Positions 8,474-15,305 of a stretch of 64,000 nt of DNA are shown one piece after another. The translations under genes and the position numbers were made by a program. Position 1 is the first letter of the stretch. Each line of letters starts with the position of its first letter. Under the pieces are notes generated by a model that saw only the letters and a list, made by a program, of their open reading frames with translations, had not been told where the DNA came from and ran no database searches. The stretch covers positions 122,852-186,851 of the forward strand of contig CASFTM010000004.1 of assembly GCA_949297775.1 (NCBI GenBank), read 5' to 3'. This DNA comes from an uncultured bacterium (lineage in GTDB: Bacteria; Elusimicrobiota; Elusimicrobia; Elusimicrobiales; Elusimicrobiaceae).

Positions 8474-8821
8474 ATGTCTAAATGCTGTAAAAATGCGAAA
8501 TATTGGCCGCACAACTGGCTGTGCCTCAAAGGACTGTATGTCTTATTTGTCGTGCTGTTTTACGCCGCGTTGGTATATGCGGTATTCCAAGCATATGCGA
8601 TCTTTACGCATCCGCAGCTTTCCGGCAAAGAAATGTGGCTGGCCGCGGCGGTATACGTGATTACCGATGTGTTTACCGCTATCGGATTCTTGACCGTAGC
8701 CAAAATATTGAATGCGCTGCGCAAAATCAAAAAAGCGGTTGCCCCGTGCGCCTGCTCCATGGCGGAAGAAAAACCCGCCGAATCCGAAACGGAAAAAGTA
8801 GTGGAAAGAGAATCCAAATAA
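8474..8821 (+). CDS. Small two-TM membrane protein with acidic tail
   Basis: This 115-residue protein of unknown function starts at an ATG behind AAAGGAG. It has two hydrophobic helices (about 17-40 and 54-77) and a charged C-terminal tail rich in Glu and Lys. Four cysteines are clustered near the ends (CC near the N-terminus and CAC near 93). It shares its first 40 residues with the 8084 product but adds the tail. A strong terminator follows, so the nadK-recN-8084 group and this gene probably end here. Confidence 0.75.
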   Translation: MSKCCKNAKYWPHNWLCLKGLYVLFVVLFYAALVYAVFQAYAIFTHPQLSGKEMWLAAAVYVITDVFTAIGFLTVAKILNALRKIKKAVAPCACSMAEEKPAESETEKVVERESK

Positions 8822-8827
8822 TCTTGC

Positions 8828-8865
8828 GCGGCGCGGGGAATTTCCGCGCCGCCCCTTTTGTTTTT
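8828..8865 (+). terminator. Strong intrinsic terminator
   Basis: A perfect 9-bp stem GCGGCGCGG/CCGCGCCGC with a 7-nt loop is followed by CCCTTTTGTTTTT. It closes the transcript of the small membrane protein. Confidence 0.85.
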
Positions 8866-8881
8866 ATCCAAGCGAGGTTGT

Positions 8882-10207
8882 ATGAAAAAAAGCGTTTTAG
8901 CCGTATGTTTGCTGGCGGCTGCGTCTTTGGCGCAGGCGGAAACCGTCAAAATGAAAACCGGGGAGCTGATCAGCGGGTCCATTCTATCCCAAACCGAATA
9001 CACGCTGAATTTGGCTACTTCGTACGGCAACATTACGCTCAACCAACGCGAAATTGAACAAATCCTGCCCGATAAACATCGTATTATTTTAAAAGGCGGC
9101 TCGCAGCTTATCGGCGTGATTTTGGACCTGGATGAATTTAATTTAAAGCTCCAGACCGACGACGGGTCCACCGTCAATATTGATATGCCGCAAATCGTGT
9201 CTATTGAGGTGTACGACTACGACCAGGGCGAAAAAGCCCAACAGGAATTTGTTCAGCAAAACATCCAGGAACAGCAAGCCGCACAAGCCGCGGCCCAAAC
9301 CGGACAGGCCGCCGGCGTGGAAGCCGCCGGAGGGCTTACCTTTGATTCCGATATTGACCAAGTGTTTGACACGCAAAAAGCCACCGTTGTAAACGGGAAA
9401 GTGGTTACCCCGGCCTCCTCCGCCGCGGTGGAAAAACCGGCTTACCGCCCCATGACGGACGAAGAAGCTTTTTTAAAAGGCGTTAAAACCGGCGAAGTCA
9501 GCCAGCAGGATTATGCTTCCGCCGCCAAGCAGGAATTGGCTTCCAAAAAACCGGCCAAAAAAGAACAGCCCGCCAAAAAAACTTATAAGGAAAAAGATTT
9601 CAATAAATACTTTGCCATAGAAGCCGGCGCCATGCCGCTGGATTTAAACGTAAGCGGGACGCTGAGCCTGGGGGACATATATACCGTTGACTTGGGGGAC
9701 AACGCCGTAGATGTAGGCGGCACCAGCGCGGTGATTTCTTCCAAATTTTTGTGGCGTTTAAAAGAAAGCAACTTTTGGCTGGGGCCGGTGCTCTCTTTTG
9801 CCAGCATATCCAATAATTCGTTTAACGGCTCCAATGGTGCCAACACCTTGGACGCCACCAGCAGCGGCAACATCCTGTCTATCGGAGCCAACCTCAACTA
9901 TTATCTTAACCCCGCCAGCCGTTTTACGTTCTATTTGACCGGCTCGGCTTCTTACGAAATGCTCACGCTGAACTACCGCGGCACAGTAACCGATTCCTCC
10001 GGCAGTACGCCCCTGGAAACCCCGTTCCGGGACACGATTACCTCCAACACTTTCGCCGGGTCCGTCGGCGTCGGTGTAGAAACGTGGGTGGACGACTTGA
10101 TGTTAGGGGTAGAGGTACGGCAGGTATTTGCCCAACGCCAGGACGAATTGAAAGAATCTGCCGCCTCCAATACCGTTGTACAAGCGCAGCTGAGCTGGAA
10201 ATTTTAA
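8882..10207 (+). CDS. Secreted envelope protein with N-terminal beta repeats and C-terminal beta-barrel-like region
   Basis: The protein has 441 residues from the ATG at 8882 (GAGG upstream) and a signal peptide ending AAASLAQA. Residues 20-105 hold three similar short blocks of the form GxLIxGxILxxTEYTLNL, then GGSQLIGVILDLDEFNLKL, which look like small beta modules. Residues 120-240 are Gln/Ala/Lys-rich and low in complexity. The last 190 residues alternate polar and apolar residues and end in a terminal Phe (QLSWKF), as in outer-membrane barrels. I therefore infer an outer-membrane protein, possibly periplasm-spanning. The stop overlaps the glycerate kinase start (TAATG), although no functional link is obvious. 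Confidence 0.7.
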   Translation: MKKSVLAVCLLAAASLAQAETVKMKTGELISGSILSQTEYTLNLATSYGNITLNQREIEQILPDKHRIILKGGSQLIGVILDLDEFNLKLQTDDGSTVNIDMPQIVSIEVYDYDQGEKAQQEFVQQNIQEQQAAQAAAQTGQAAGVEAAGGLTFDSDIDQVFDTQKATVVNGKVVTPASSAAVEKPAYRPMTDEEAFLKGVKTGEVSQQDYASAAKQELASKKPAKKEQPAKKTYKEKDFNKYFAIEAGAMPLDLNVSGTLSLGDIYTVDLGDNAVDVGGTSAVISSKFLWRLKESNFWLGPVLSFASISNNSFNGSNGANTLDATSSGNILSIGANLNYYLNPASRFTFYLTGSASYEMLTLNYRGTVTDSSGSTPLETPFRDTITSNTFAGSVGVGVETWVDDLMLGVEVRQVFAQRQDELKESAASNTVVQAQLSWKF

Positions 10208-11310
10208 TGAACATACTCCTCTTGCCCAACGCGTTTAAAGGCTCTTTAAGCGCGCTTGCGGCTGCACGGGAACTAACCCGGGTTCTTACCAAAAAACATA
10301 CCGTCCGGGCGTATCCGCTTTCGGACGGGGGCGACGGGTTTATGGATTTTTTCCGCACGCTGGACCCGCAGGCCAAAACAATTTTTCTAACCGCTAAAAA
10401 CGCCTTTTTAAAACCGCGCCGGACGTCTTTTCTACGACTTTCCGACGGCAAAACCGCCGTGATAGAAACGGCCCGCATTTGCGGCCTGGGAGCCGCCAAA
10501 AAAGAAGAGTTGGACCCGTTGGGAGCCTCCTCTTACGGCGTGGGGCAGGCGATGTTGCGCGCCGTGCAAGACGGGGCGAAAACCATTTATGTAGGGTTGG
10601 GCGGCGTAGCCTGCAATGACGGCGGGGCCGGAATGGCTGCCGCTTGCGGCGCGAAATTATTAGATAAAGACGGGCGCGAAATAGCTTTGGGGGCCGAGCC
10701 GCTTTTGCAGTTGGCACGGGTGGATTTAACGGCTTTAAAACAAACGATGAAAGGCGTCCGCGTGTACGCCGTAGCGGATGTGACCAATCCCTTGTTGGGC
10801 CCCAAAAGTTCCGCCAAAGTGTTCGGCCCGCAAAAAGGCGCTACGCCCGCACAAGTAAAAGTGTTGGACCGTGCAATGGCCCGCTGGGCGCGCGCCGTAA
10901 AAAACGCTTCCGGGCGCGATATCGCCCACACGCCCTGCACCGCCGCCGCCGGCGCGATTGCCGCCGGGCTGTACGGCTGCTTCGGGGCGACGCTTTTAGT
11001 AGGGGCCGATTTTTTATTCCAAAAAGCGCACTTGGAAGAACATTTTGATTGGGCCGATTTAATCATTACCGCCGAAGGGAAACTAGACCGCCAAACTTTT
11101 TACGGCAAGGCACCGCTGGCGGTATTAAAATTAGCCAAAAAGCATAAAAAGCCCGTCCTGTTTATTTGCGGACAATTGGAAGAAAAAGCCCTGCAAAAGC
11201 AACCGCTGGCACCCGCTCAAGTTGCCGTGCTGGCGGATTTCGCCCCCGACGCGCAAACCTCTATGCAACATCCCGCCGTTTATTTGCGCCGGGTGGCAAA
11301 AGCCGTTTAG
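10207..11310 (+). CDS. Glycerate kinase (GlxK/GarK family)
   Basis: The 367-residue protein matches the type I glycerate kinase fold: N-terminal LLPNAFKGSLSA, then PLSDGGDGF (near 37), GLGGVACNDGGAGMAAACG (near 134), VADVTNPLLG (near 190) and TAEGKLDRQT (near 287). It should phosphorylate D-glycerate with ATP, feeding 2- or 3-phosphoglycerate into glycolysis. The ATG at 10207 overlaps the stop of the upstream gene; 41 further in-frame codons upstream are rejected because they run inside that gene and lack similarity. The stop meets the convergent prepilin gene within 4 bp. Confidence 0.9.
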   Translation: MNILLLPNAFKGSLSALAAARELTRVLTKKHTVRAYPLSDGGDGFMDFFRTLDPQAKTIFLTAKNAFLKPRRTSFLRLSDGKTAVIETARICGLGAAKKEELDPLGASSYGVGQAMLRAVQDGAKTIYVGLGGVACNDGGAGMAAACGAKLLDKDGREIALGAEPLLQLARVDLTALKQTMKGVRVYAVADVTNPLLGPKSSAKVFGPQKGATPAQVKVLDRAMARWARAVKNASGRDIAHTPCTAAAGAIAAGLYGCFGATLLVGADFLFQKAHLEEHFDWADLIITAEGKLDRQTFYGKAPLAVLKLAKKHKKPVLFICGQLEEKALQKQPLAPAQVAVLADFAPDAQTSMQHPAVYLRRVAKAV

Positions 11311-11840
11311 TTCGCCGGCAAATTCAGTGCTTTGCACAGCCGCGTACCGCGGTCGGTTTTGCCTTGGCAAATAATTTCATTGGGATTGGATGAGTTGGCA
11401 AAATACACGGATATATTAGCAATGCGTTCGCTATGGCAGTCTGTATATTCCGAATATCCCGGACAGAACCAAATATTTACCTGGTTATGTGAGGAAGACG
11501 GATCCGTACTTACTGTGCCGAAAATATTGTCAATCAAAGCGTTCTCACATTCCAACTGACTATCATCTGCCCGCTTGCATATTCCGGCGTAATCAATGTC
11601 CAAATCCTCCAAAGAGTGCACATAACTCCCGTTAGCCATATAATACACTTCCTGCGCTTTACGGATGTTGGCGGCAATTTGAATCATCGTCATCACGCGC
11701 GATTTGTCTACCGCCACTTCATACTTGGGCAGCGCCACCGCCGCCAAGATACCAATGATTAAAACGACCACTAACAGTTCTATTAGCGTAAATCCGGCGT
11801 TTTTCCCTGCCGGGAGGGTTTTTTGATAAATTTTGCTCAT
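11307..11840 (-). CDS. Type IV prepilin/pseudopilin
   Basis: The 177-residue protein has a 16-residue charged leader ending in Gly, then the prepilin N-methylation segment FTLIELLVVVLIIGIL, with cleavage expected between Gly and Phe and Glu5 present. KYEVAVDKSR follows the hydrophobic helix. The C-terminal domain has six cysteines, including a CPGYSEYTDC pair, which could form disulfides. It should be processed by a PilD-type peptidase and assembled in a pilus or type II secretion pseudopilus. The ATG at 11840 is chosen over an in-frame TTG 6 bp upstream. No Shine-Dalgarno is present, and the start codon lies in the loop of a perfect inverted repeat. No other pilus genes are nearby. Confidence 0.9.
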   Translation of the reverse strand: MSKIYQKTLPAGKNAGFTLIELLVVVLIIGILAAVALPKYEVAVDKSRVMTMIQIAANIRKAQEVYYMANGSYVHSLEDLDIDYAGICKRADDSQLECENALIDNIFGTVSTDPSSSHNQVNIWFCPGYSEYTDCHSERIANISVYFANSSNPNEIICQGKTDRGTRLCKALNLPAN

Positions 11841-11860
11841 ACGCAAAATTTATCAAAAAA
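11819..11860. repeat. Perfect 18-bp inverted repeat centred on the prepilin start codon
   Basis: The arms TTTTTTGATAAATTTTGC (11819-11836) and its exact reverse complement (11843-11860) flank a 6-nt centre that contains the ATG. The palindrome covers the putative -10 region and the first codons of the gene. It could be an operator for a dimeric regulator or, if transcribed, a hairpin exposing the start codon. Confidence 0.85.
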
Positions 11861-11875
11861 AAAAAAACAAATCAA
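11841..11875 (-). promoter_or_regulatory. Prepilin promoter with 13-T spacer tract
   Basis: On the minus strand TTGATT (11875-11870) and TAAATT (11852-11847) are 17 nt apart, and 13 of those 17 bases are an unbroken T run (11867-11855). The -10 ends 6 nt before the ATG, as in other leaderless-type promoters in this window. Slippage in the tract would change spacer length. Confidence 0.5.
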
Positions 11876-12079
11876 CCCCCTTGCCGGGGCAGGCACTCTA
11901 TGCCCGCTGGCACGATTAGTGGGCCACACGGTTACCACAATGTCCCACGCTAACAAAACAGCCCTTGCCGGGGGCCCAGAGGCTGGGCTCCCCGCTCTAT
12001 ACCCGTCAGCACGATTAGTTTAGGCCATACTGCTCCTGCAAGGTTGTACTGTTTCAAAAAGGAAGTTGTTTCCTCTTGT

Positions 12080-12169
12080 GTCGTTGCTGTGGTCGTTGCT
12101 GTGGTCGTTGCTGTGGTCGTTGCTGTGGTCGTTGCTGTGGTCGTTGCTGTGGTCGTTGCTGTGGTCGTT
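12080..12169. repeat. 12-bp tandem repeat, 7.5 copies
   Basis: The unit GTCGTTGCTGTG is repeated seven times without a mismatch and followed by a half unit. Perfect identity suggests recent expansion or ongoing length variation. Confidence 0.95.
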
Positions 12170-12372
12170 TAACCGCCCCTTTTGTCCCGTTTACAAAAAG
12201 CCTTCCAAGCGGAAAAGAAATTTTATTGTTTGAGTGCGGGGCACCCGCACGAGTTATAAAATTTCCCGTTTGAAAGTGATTTTTGTGGCTCCCTGAGGCG
12301 GGCATTTTTTGTGCTCAAAAAAGTACCAGGTCCCCTTGGCGCGATTAGCAAGGCCGCTGTATCAACATCCTA

Positions 12373-12405
12373 AAATAAAAAAGGGAAACGCCACAAGCGT
12401 TTCCC
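12373..12405 (-). terminator. Intrinsic terminator of the HAD phosphatase gene
   Basis: A perfect 9-bp stem GGGAAACGC/GCGTTTCCC with a 5-nt loop is followed on the minus strand by TTTTTTATTTT. Confidence 0.88.
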
Positions 12406-12427
12406 GTTCATTCCCTATAAATTTTCC

Positions 12428-13084
12428 CTACGCAACCATATCGGCAATATCCGCCGGCTGTTCGGCCATAAAATTCGGCTTAAAAGAGGCTAGCTCTTCG
12501 CGCGAGCGGAATCCCCACGTTACCGCGCATACCCGCACACCCGCATTATGGGCGGTTTGCATATCCACGTCCGAATCTCCCACATACAACACATCTTCCC
12601 GTGCAGCGCCGGACGCCCACAAAATTTCATTTACAATCGCTGGGTCCGGCTTTACAGGGACCTCTTCGCGTTGTCCCAACACGGCACAAAAAGAGATATT
12701 AGGGAAAAAATGTTTAACCAAACGCTCGGTGGCGCTTTGATATTTGTTGGAAGCCACCGCCAATTTTACCCCCCGTTTTTGCAAATTCTCCAACAACTCC
12801 GCAATACCCGGATAAGGCCGGGTAACATCCGTCAAATGTTCATCGTAATAAGCAAAAAACGCGGGGCGGATTTTTTCTATATTCTGCGGGGTTTTGTGCC
12901 CTTCCGGCAGGGCGCGTTCCAACAATTTGGTAACGCCGTTGCCCACAAAGCGCTGGCATTCTTCCTGCGATCGGACCGGAAACCCGTTGGTCCGCAAGGC
13001 CGCATTAGCGGCGGCGGCCAAATCGGCAATGGTGTCCAATAATGTTCCGTCCAAATCAAAAACAACGACTTCTGTTCCTGCCAT
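12428..13084 (-). CDS. HAD-family phosphatase, phosphoglycolate phosphatase-like
   Basis: The 218-residue protein carries the HAD motifs in order: VFDLDGTLLDT (nucleophile Asp near 9), VASNKYQ (Ser/Thr motif near 111), Lys in VKPDP (near 142) and YVGDSDVDM (near 165). A helical cap follows motif I (FVGNGVTKLLERALPEG), as in Gph/PGPase enzymes. It probably removes phosphate from 2-phosphoglycolate or a related small metabolite. GAGGAG precedes the ATG by 5 nt. It has its own terminator and lies downstream of the alpha/beta hydrolase by about 55 bp. Confidence 0.85.
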   Translation of the reverse strand: MAGTEVVVFDLDGTLLDTIADLAAAANAALRTNGFPVRSQEECQRFVGNGVTKLLERALPEGHKTPQNIEKIRPAFFAYYDEHLTDVTRPYPGIAELLENLQKRGVKLAVASNKYQSATERLVKHFFPNISFCAVLGQREEVPVKPDPAIVNEILWASGAAREDVLYVGDSDVDMQTAHNAGVRVCAVTWGFRSREELASFKPNFMAEQPADIADMVA

Positions 13085-13140
13085 AAAAACTCCTCACCCT
13101 CTCTCACAAAATACCCGCCGGAAACGGCGGGCGAATAAAT

Positions 13141-14040
13141 TTATAAATACTTCCGAAAAAAATCCGCCAACCGTTGTTTGTACTCAAATCCGCCCACCTC
13201 GGCGCATTGATTATGTTTGGCTCCGGGAACCAGCCAAATTTCTTTCGGTTCGCCGGCTTTTTTAAACAGCATTTTAGCCTGGGCAGCGGGTATCAAATTA
13301 TCGTACCGTCCGTGAATAATAAACACGGGCCGCGGGGCAATTTTAGGAATATTATATTTGGGGCTGTAACGCTCCGGATTAATCCGCAAATACCTGCGGA
13401 TATAGTGGAGCACCAACGGCACCACCGGGAAATAGGGCACTTTGTGGTGCACCCATGCCCAACGTGATACCACCCGCCGGAAAGAATAATAAGACGCTTC
13501 CGCCGCTACGCAGGCAATTTCCGGGTTGCGGGCAGCTTCGCAAATAGCAGCCATACCGCCTAAGCCCAAACCATAAAGGCCAATCTTCCCGCAAAACTGC
13601 GGGCGGGTTTCTTTCATAAACTGAACGGCGGAGGCAATGTCTTTCAATTCCAGATATCCGATAGAGCTTGTTTTCCCGCCGCTTTCTCCCAGAGCGCGAA
13701 AATCAAAATACAACAAGTTAAACCCCAAATCGTGCAAAAAATAAGTATTCTTTAAAATATCGGAACGGTTCATCCCCCAGCTGTGCATTAAAATAATGGT
13801 CTTGTCCGACTCTTGCTCACTGGGGATAAACCAGCCTTTGATTTGCACCTTGTCTTCCGTCTTAAAATAGACGTTTTCATAAGGCATACCAAATTGGTCC
13901 GGCCACGCATCCAGCGGTTTGCGTTTGGAAGCGGGATGCAGCACCTTTTTGGCTGTATACATACACGCATACACTAACGCCAAAGACAATACCCCCAGCA
14001 CACATACTACCGCGAAAACAACATAGAGAATAGGATTCAT
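13141..14040 (-). CDS. Membrane-anchored alpha/beta hydrolase-fold protein lacking the nucleophile serine
   Basis: The protein has 299 residues from the ATG at 14040, which follows AAGGAG; a longer frame was rejected. One N-terminal TM helix (residues 4-27) precedes an alpha/beta hydrolase domain: ILMHSWGMNRSD (oxyanion loop), FDFRALGESGG, then the nucleophile elbow, then IHGRYDNLIP with the Asp and PGAKHNQCAE with the His. The elbow reads YGLGLGGM where family members have Gly-x-Ser-x-Gly, so Ser is replaced by Gly. The Asp and His remain. It may be a non-catalytic relative or use another mechanism. It follows nnrD by 15 bp at the end of the hpt operon. Confidence 0.8.
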   Translation of the reverse strand: MNPILYVVFAVVCVLGVLSLALVYACMYTAKKVLHPASKRKPLDAWPDQFGMPYENVYFKTEDKVQIKGWFIPSEQESDKTIILMHSWGMNRSDILKNTYFLHDLGFNLLYFDFRALGESGGKTSSIGYLELKDIASAVQFMKETRPQFCGKIGLYGLGLGGMAAICEAARNPEIACVAAEASYYSFRRVVSRWAWVHHKVPYFPVVPLVLHYIRRYLRINPERYSPKYNIPKIAPRPVFIIHGRYDNLIPAAQAKMLFKKAGEPKEIWLVPGAKHNQCAEVGGFEYKQRLADFFRKYL

Positions 14041-14055
14041 ACTTTCTCCTTGCAA

Positions 14056-14961
14056 TTAAGACAGGGCTTCCAACAGCGCTTGGGCAATAAAGTCGGACGT
14101 ATCACAGGACAATACGCCATAATCCGTCCACTTCAAAGCGGCTAAATCACCCGCCAGCCCATGCAAATACACGCCGCATAAAGCAGCTTTTAAAGCCGTA
14201 TGCGCATTAAATTCTCCGGCTGTGCCGAGCTGGGCCCATAAACCGGCAATCACGCCCGCCAAGACATCTCCGGAACCCGCTTTAGCCAAAGCCGGGCCCC
14301 CCGTGGTGTTTTGCCACGTCTGCAACTGCCCGTCCGTTTGTCCGCAGACGAGTGTTCCTGCCCCTTTTAAAATACTGACGGCCCCCGTCATTTGGCACAA
14401 CATTTCAGCTTGTTCCCGGCGGATATGTTCATCTGCCGCTACACACGAATGAAGCAGCCGTGCCATTTCCCCGGGGTGCGGGGTTAAAATACAAGGCCGC
14501 TGGCGGGGCCAATTTTTATCCCAATCCGTTTGACGCGCCAACATATTAAGCGCATCCGCGTCCGCAATCAGCGGCAGCGTGCCCTGCAACAGAAGCGGAA
14601 GTAAAAGAGGACTTTTCCCCATCCCCGGGCCCACAACGACTAAAGAAGGCTGGCGCAGGCAGATAAATTCTTGCAGAACACACAACCCCTCTATAGCCAA
14701 TTCTCCCTGTGGCGTCTGTGGCAAAGGAAGAGTAATCGCTTCCGGCAAAGCGGCGGCAAAAGCGGGCTGCATACTTTCCGGCAAAGCCCAAAAGACCAAT
14801 CCCGCTCCCGCACGCAACGCGCTTTTGGCGCATAAAAAACCGGCCCCGCACATCGTGCGCGATCCCGCCACTACCAACACCCGGCCAAACGAACCTTTAT
14901 GCGCGTGGCGCGGACGGCGGGGCAAAAGCGAACAGAAGGTTTCCCGTGTGATTTGTTTCAT
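14056..14961 (-). CDS. nnrD: ADP-dependent NAD(P)H-hydrate dehydratase
   Basis: The 301-residue protein is a stand-alone YjeF C-terminal (ribokinase-like) domain that repairs hydrated NAD(P)H. Visible motifs are HKGSFGRVLVVAGS (near 21), GPGMGKS (near 110), DADALN (near 134), LTPHPGEMARLL (near 159) and the NTTGGPALAKAGSGDVLAGVIAG region (in two parts, near 218-240) with the catalytic Asp. No N-terminal epimerase domain is fused, unlike the bifunctional Nnr. Its ATG overlaps the acpS stop (ATGA). Pairing with acpS is common in bacteria. Confidence 0.9.
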   Translation of the reverse strand: MKQITRETFCSLLPRRPRHAHKGSFGRVLVVAGSRTMCGAGFLCAKSALRAGAGLVFWALPESMQPAFAAALPEAITLPLPQTPQGELAIEGLCVLQEFICLRQPSLVVVGPGMGKSPLLLPLLLQGTLPLIADADALNMLARQTDWDKNWPRQRPCILTPHPGEMARLLHSCVAADEHIRREQAEMLCQMTGAVSILKGAGTLVCGQTDGQLQTWQNTTGGPALAKAGSGDVLAGVIAGLWAQLGTAGEFNAHTALKAALCGVYLHGLAGDLAALKWTDYGVLSCDTSDFIAQALLEALS

Positions 14962-15305
14962 TGCTGCACCAACGCAGTAGCCGTAGCGTACTGCTCCGTA
15001 TGCGACAGGGTAAGCAACACCGAAAGGCCTGTAAAGCGTTCGTCGGCAATATGCACTTCCGGGCGGCCGTTTTCCAAATTAATTACTTGGATATTTTTAA
15101 AAGCCACCCCGCCAAACGGCAGCGCTTTGTACACCGCCTCTTTGGCGGCAAACCGCACCGCCAAATGCTGATACACGTTTTTGCGCGCTTGGCAGTATGC
15201 AATTTCCTGCGGCGTAAAAATGCGCTCCAGCGCACCCGGCTTTTGGGCGAACTGTTCCATCCGTTTTACTTCAATGATGTCCGTCCCTAAGCCGATTACC
15301 CGCAT
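14958..15305 (-). CDS. acpS: Holo-[acyl-carrier-protein] synthase
   Basis: The 115-residue protein transfers 4'-phosphopantetheine from CoA to acyl carrier protein. It has GLGTDIIEVKRM at the N-terminus (Mg-binding Asp8) and RFAAKEAVYKAL (near 51, with Glu), both diagnostic of AcpS. Length is typical. The ATG overlaps the glmS stop (TAATG) and its stop overlaps nnrD, so all three are translationally coupled. Confidence 0.95.
   Translation of the reverse strand: MRVIGLGTDIIEVKRMEQFAQKPGALERIFTPQEIAYCQARKNVYQHLAVRFAAKEAVYKALPFGGVAFKNIQVINLENGRPEVHIADERFTGLSVLLTLSHTEQYATATALVQQ

Larger units (their letters stand above)
11841..12427. other. 587-bp intergenic region rich in repeats
   Basis: No convincing gene lies here. 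The stretch holds the prepilin promoter, three imperfect copies of a block ending in CRCGATTAG (near 11878-11930, 11962-12030 and 12330-12356), a 12-bp minisatellite (12080-12169) and the terminator of the HAD gene. The short frames through the minisatellite encode only low-complexity RPQQ or CGRC repeats. Confidence 0.7.

Noticed and set aside
12080..12169. Possible CRISPR array
   Set aside because: The 12-bp units are contiguous with no spacers, and no cas genes are present.
12054..12305. Minus-strand frame with RPQQ repeats over the minisatellite
   Set aside because: The protein would be only the translation of a 12-bp repeat plus AT-rich flanks. There is no ribosome binding site and the frame survives because the repeat unit is a multiple of three.
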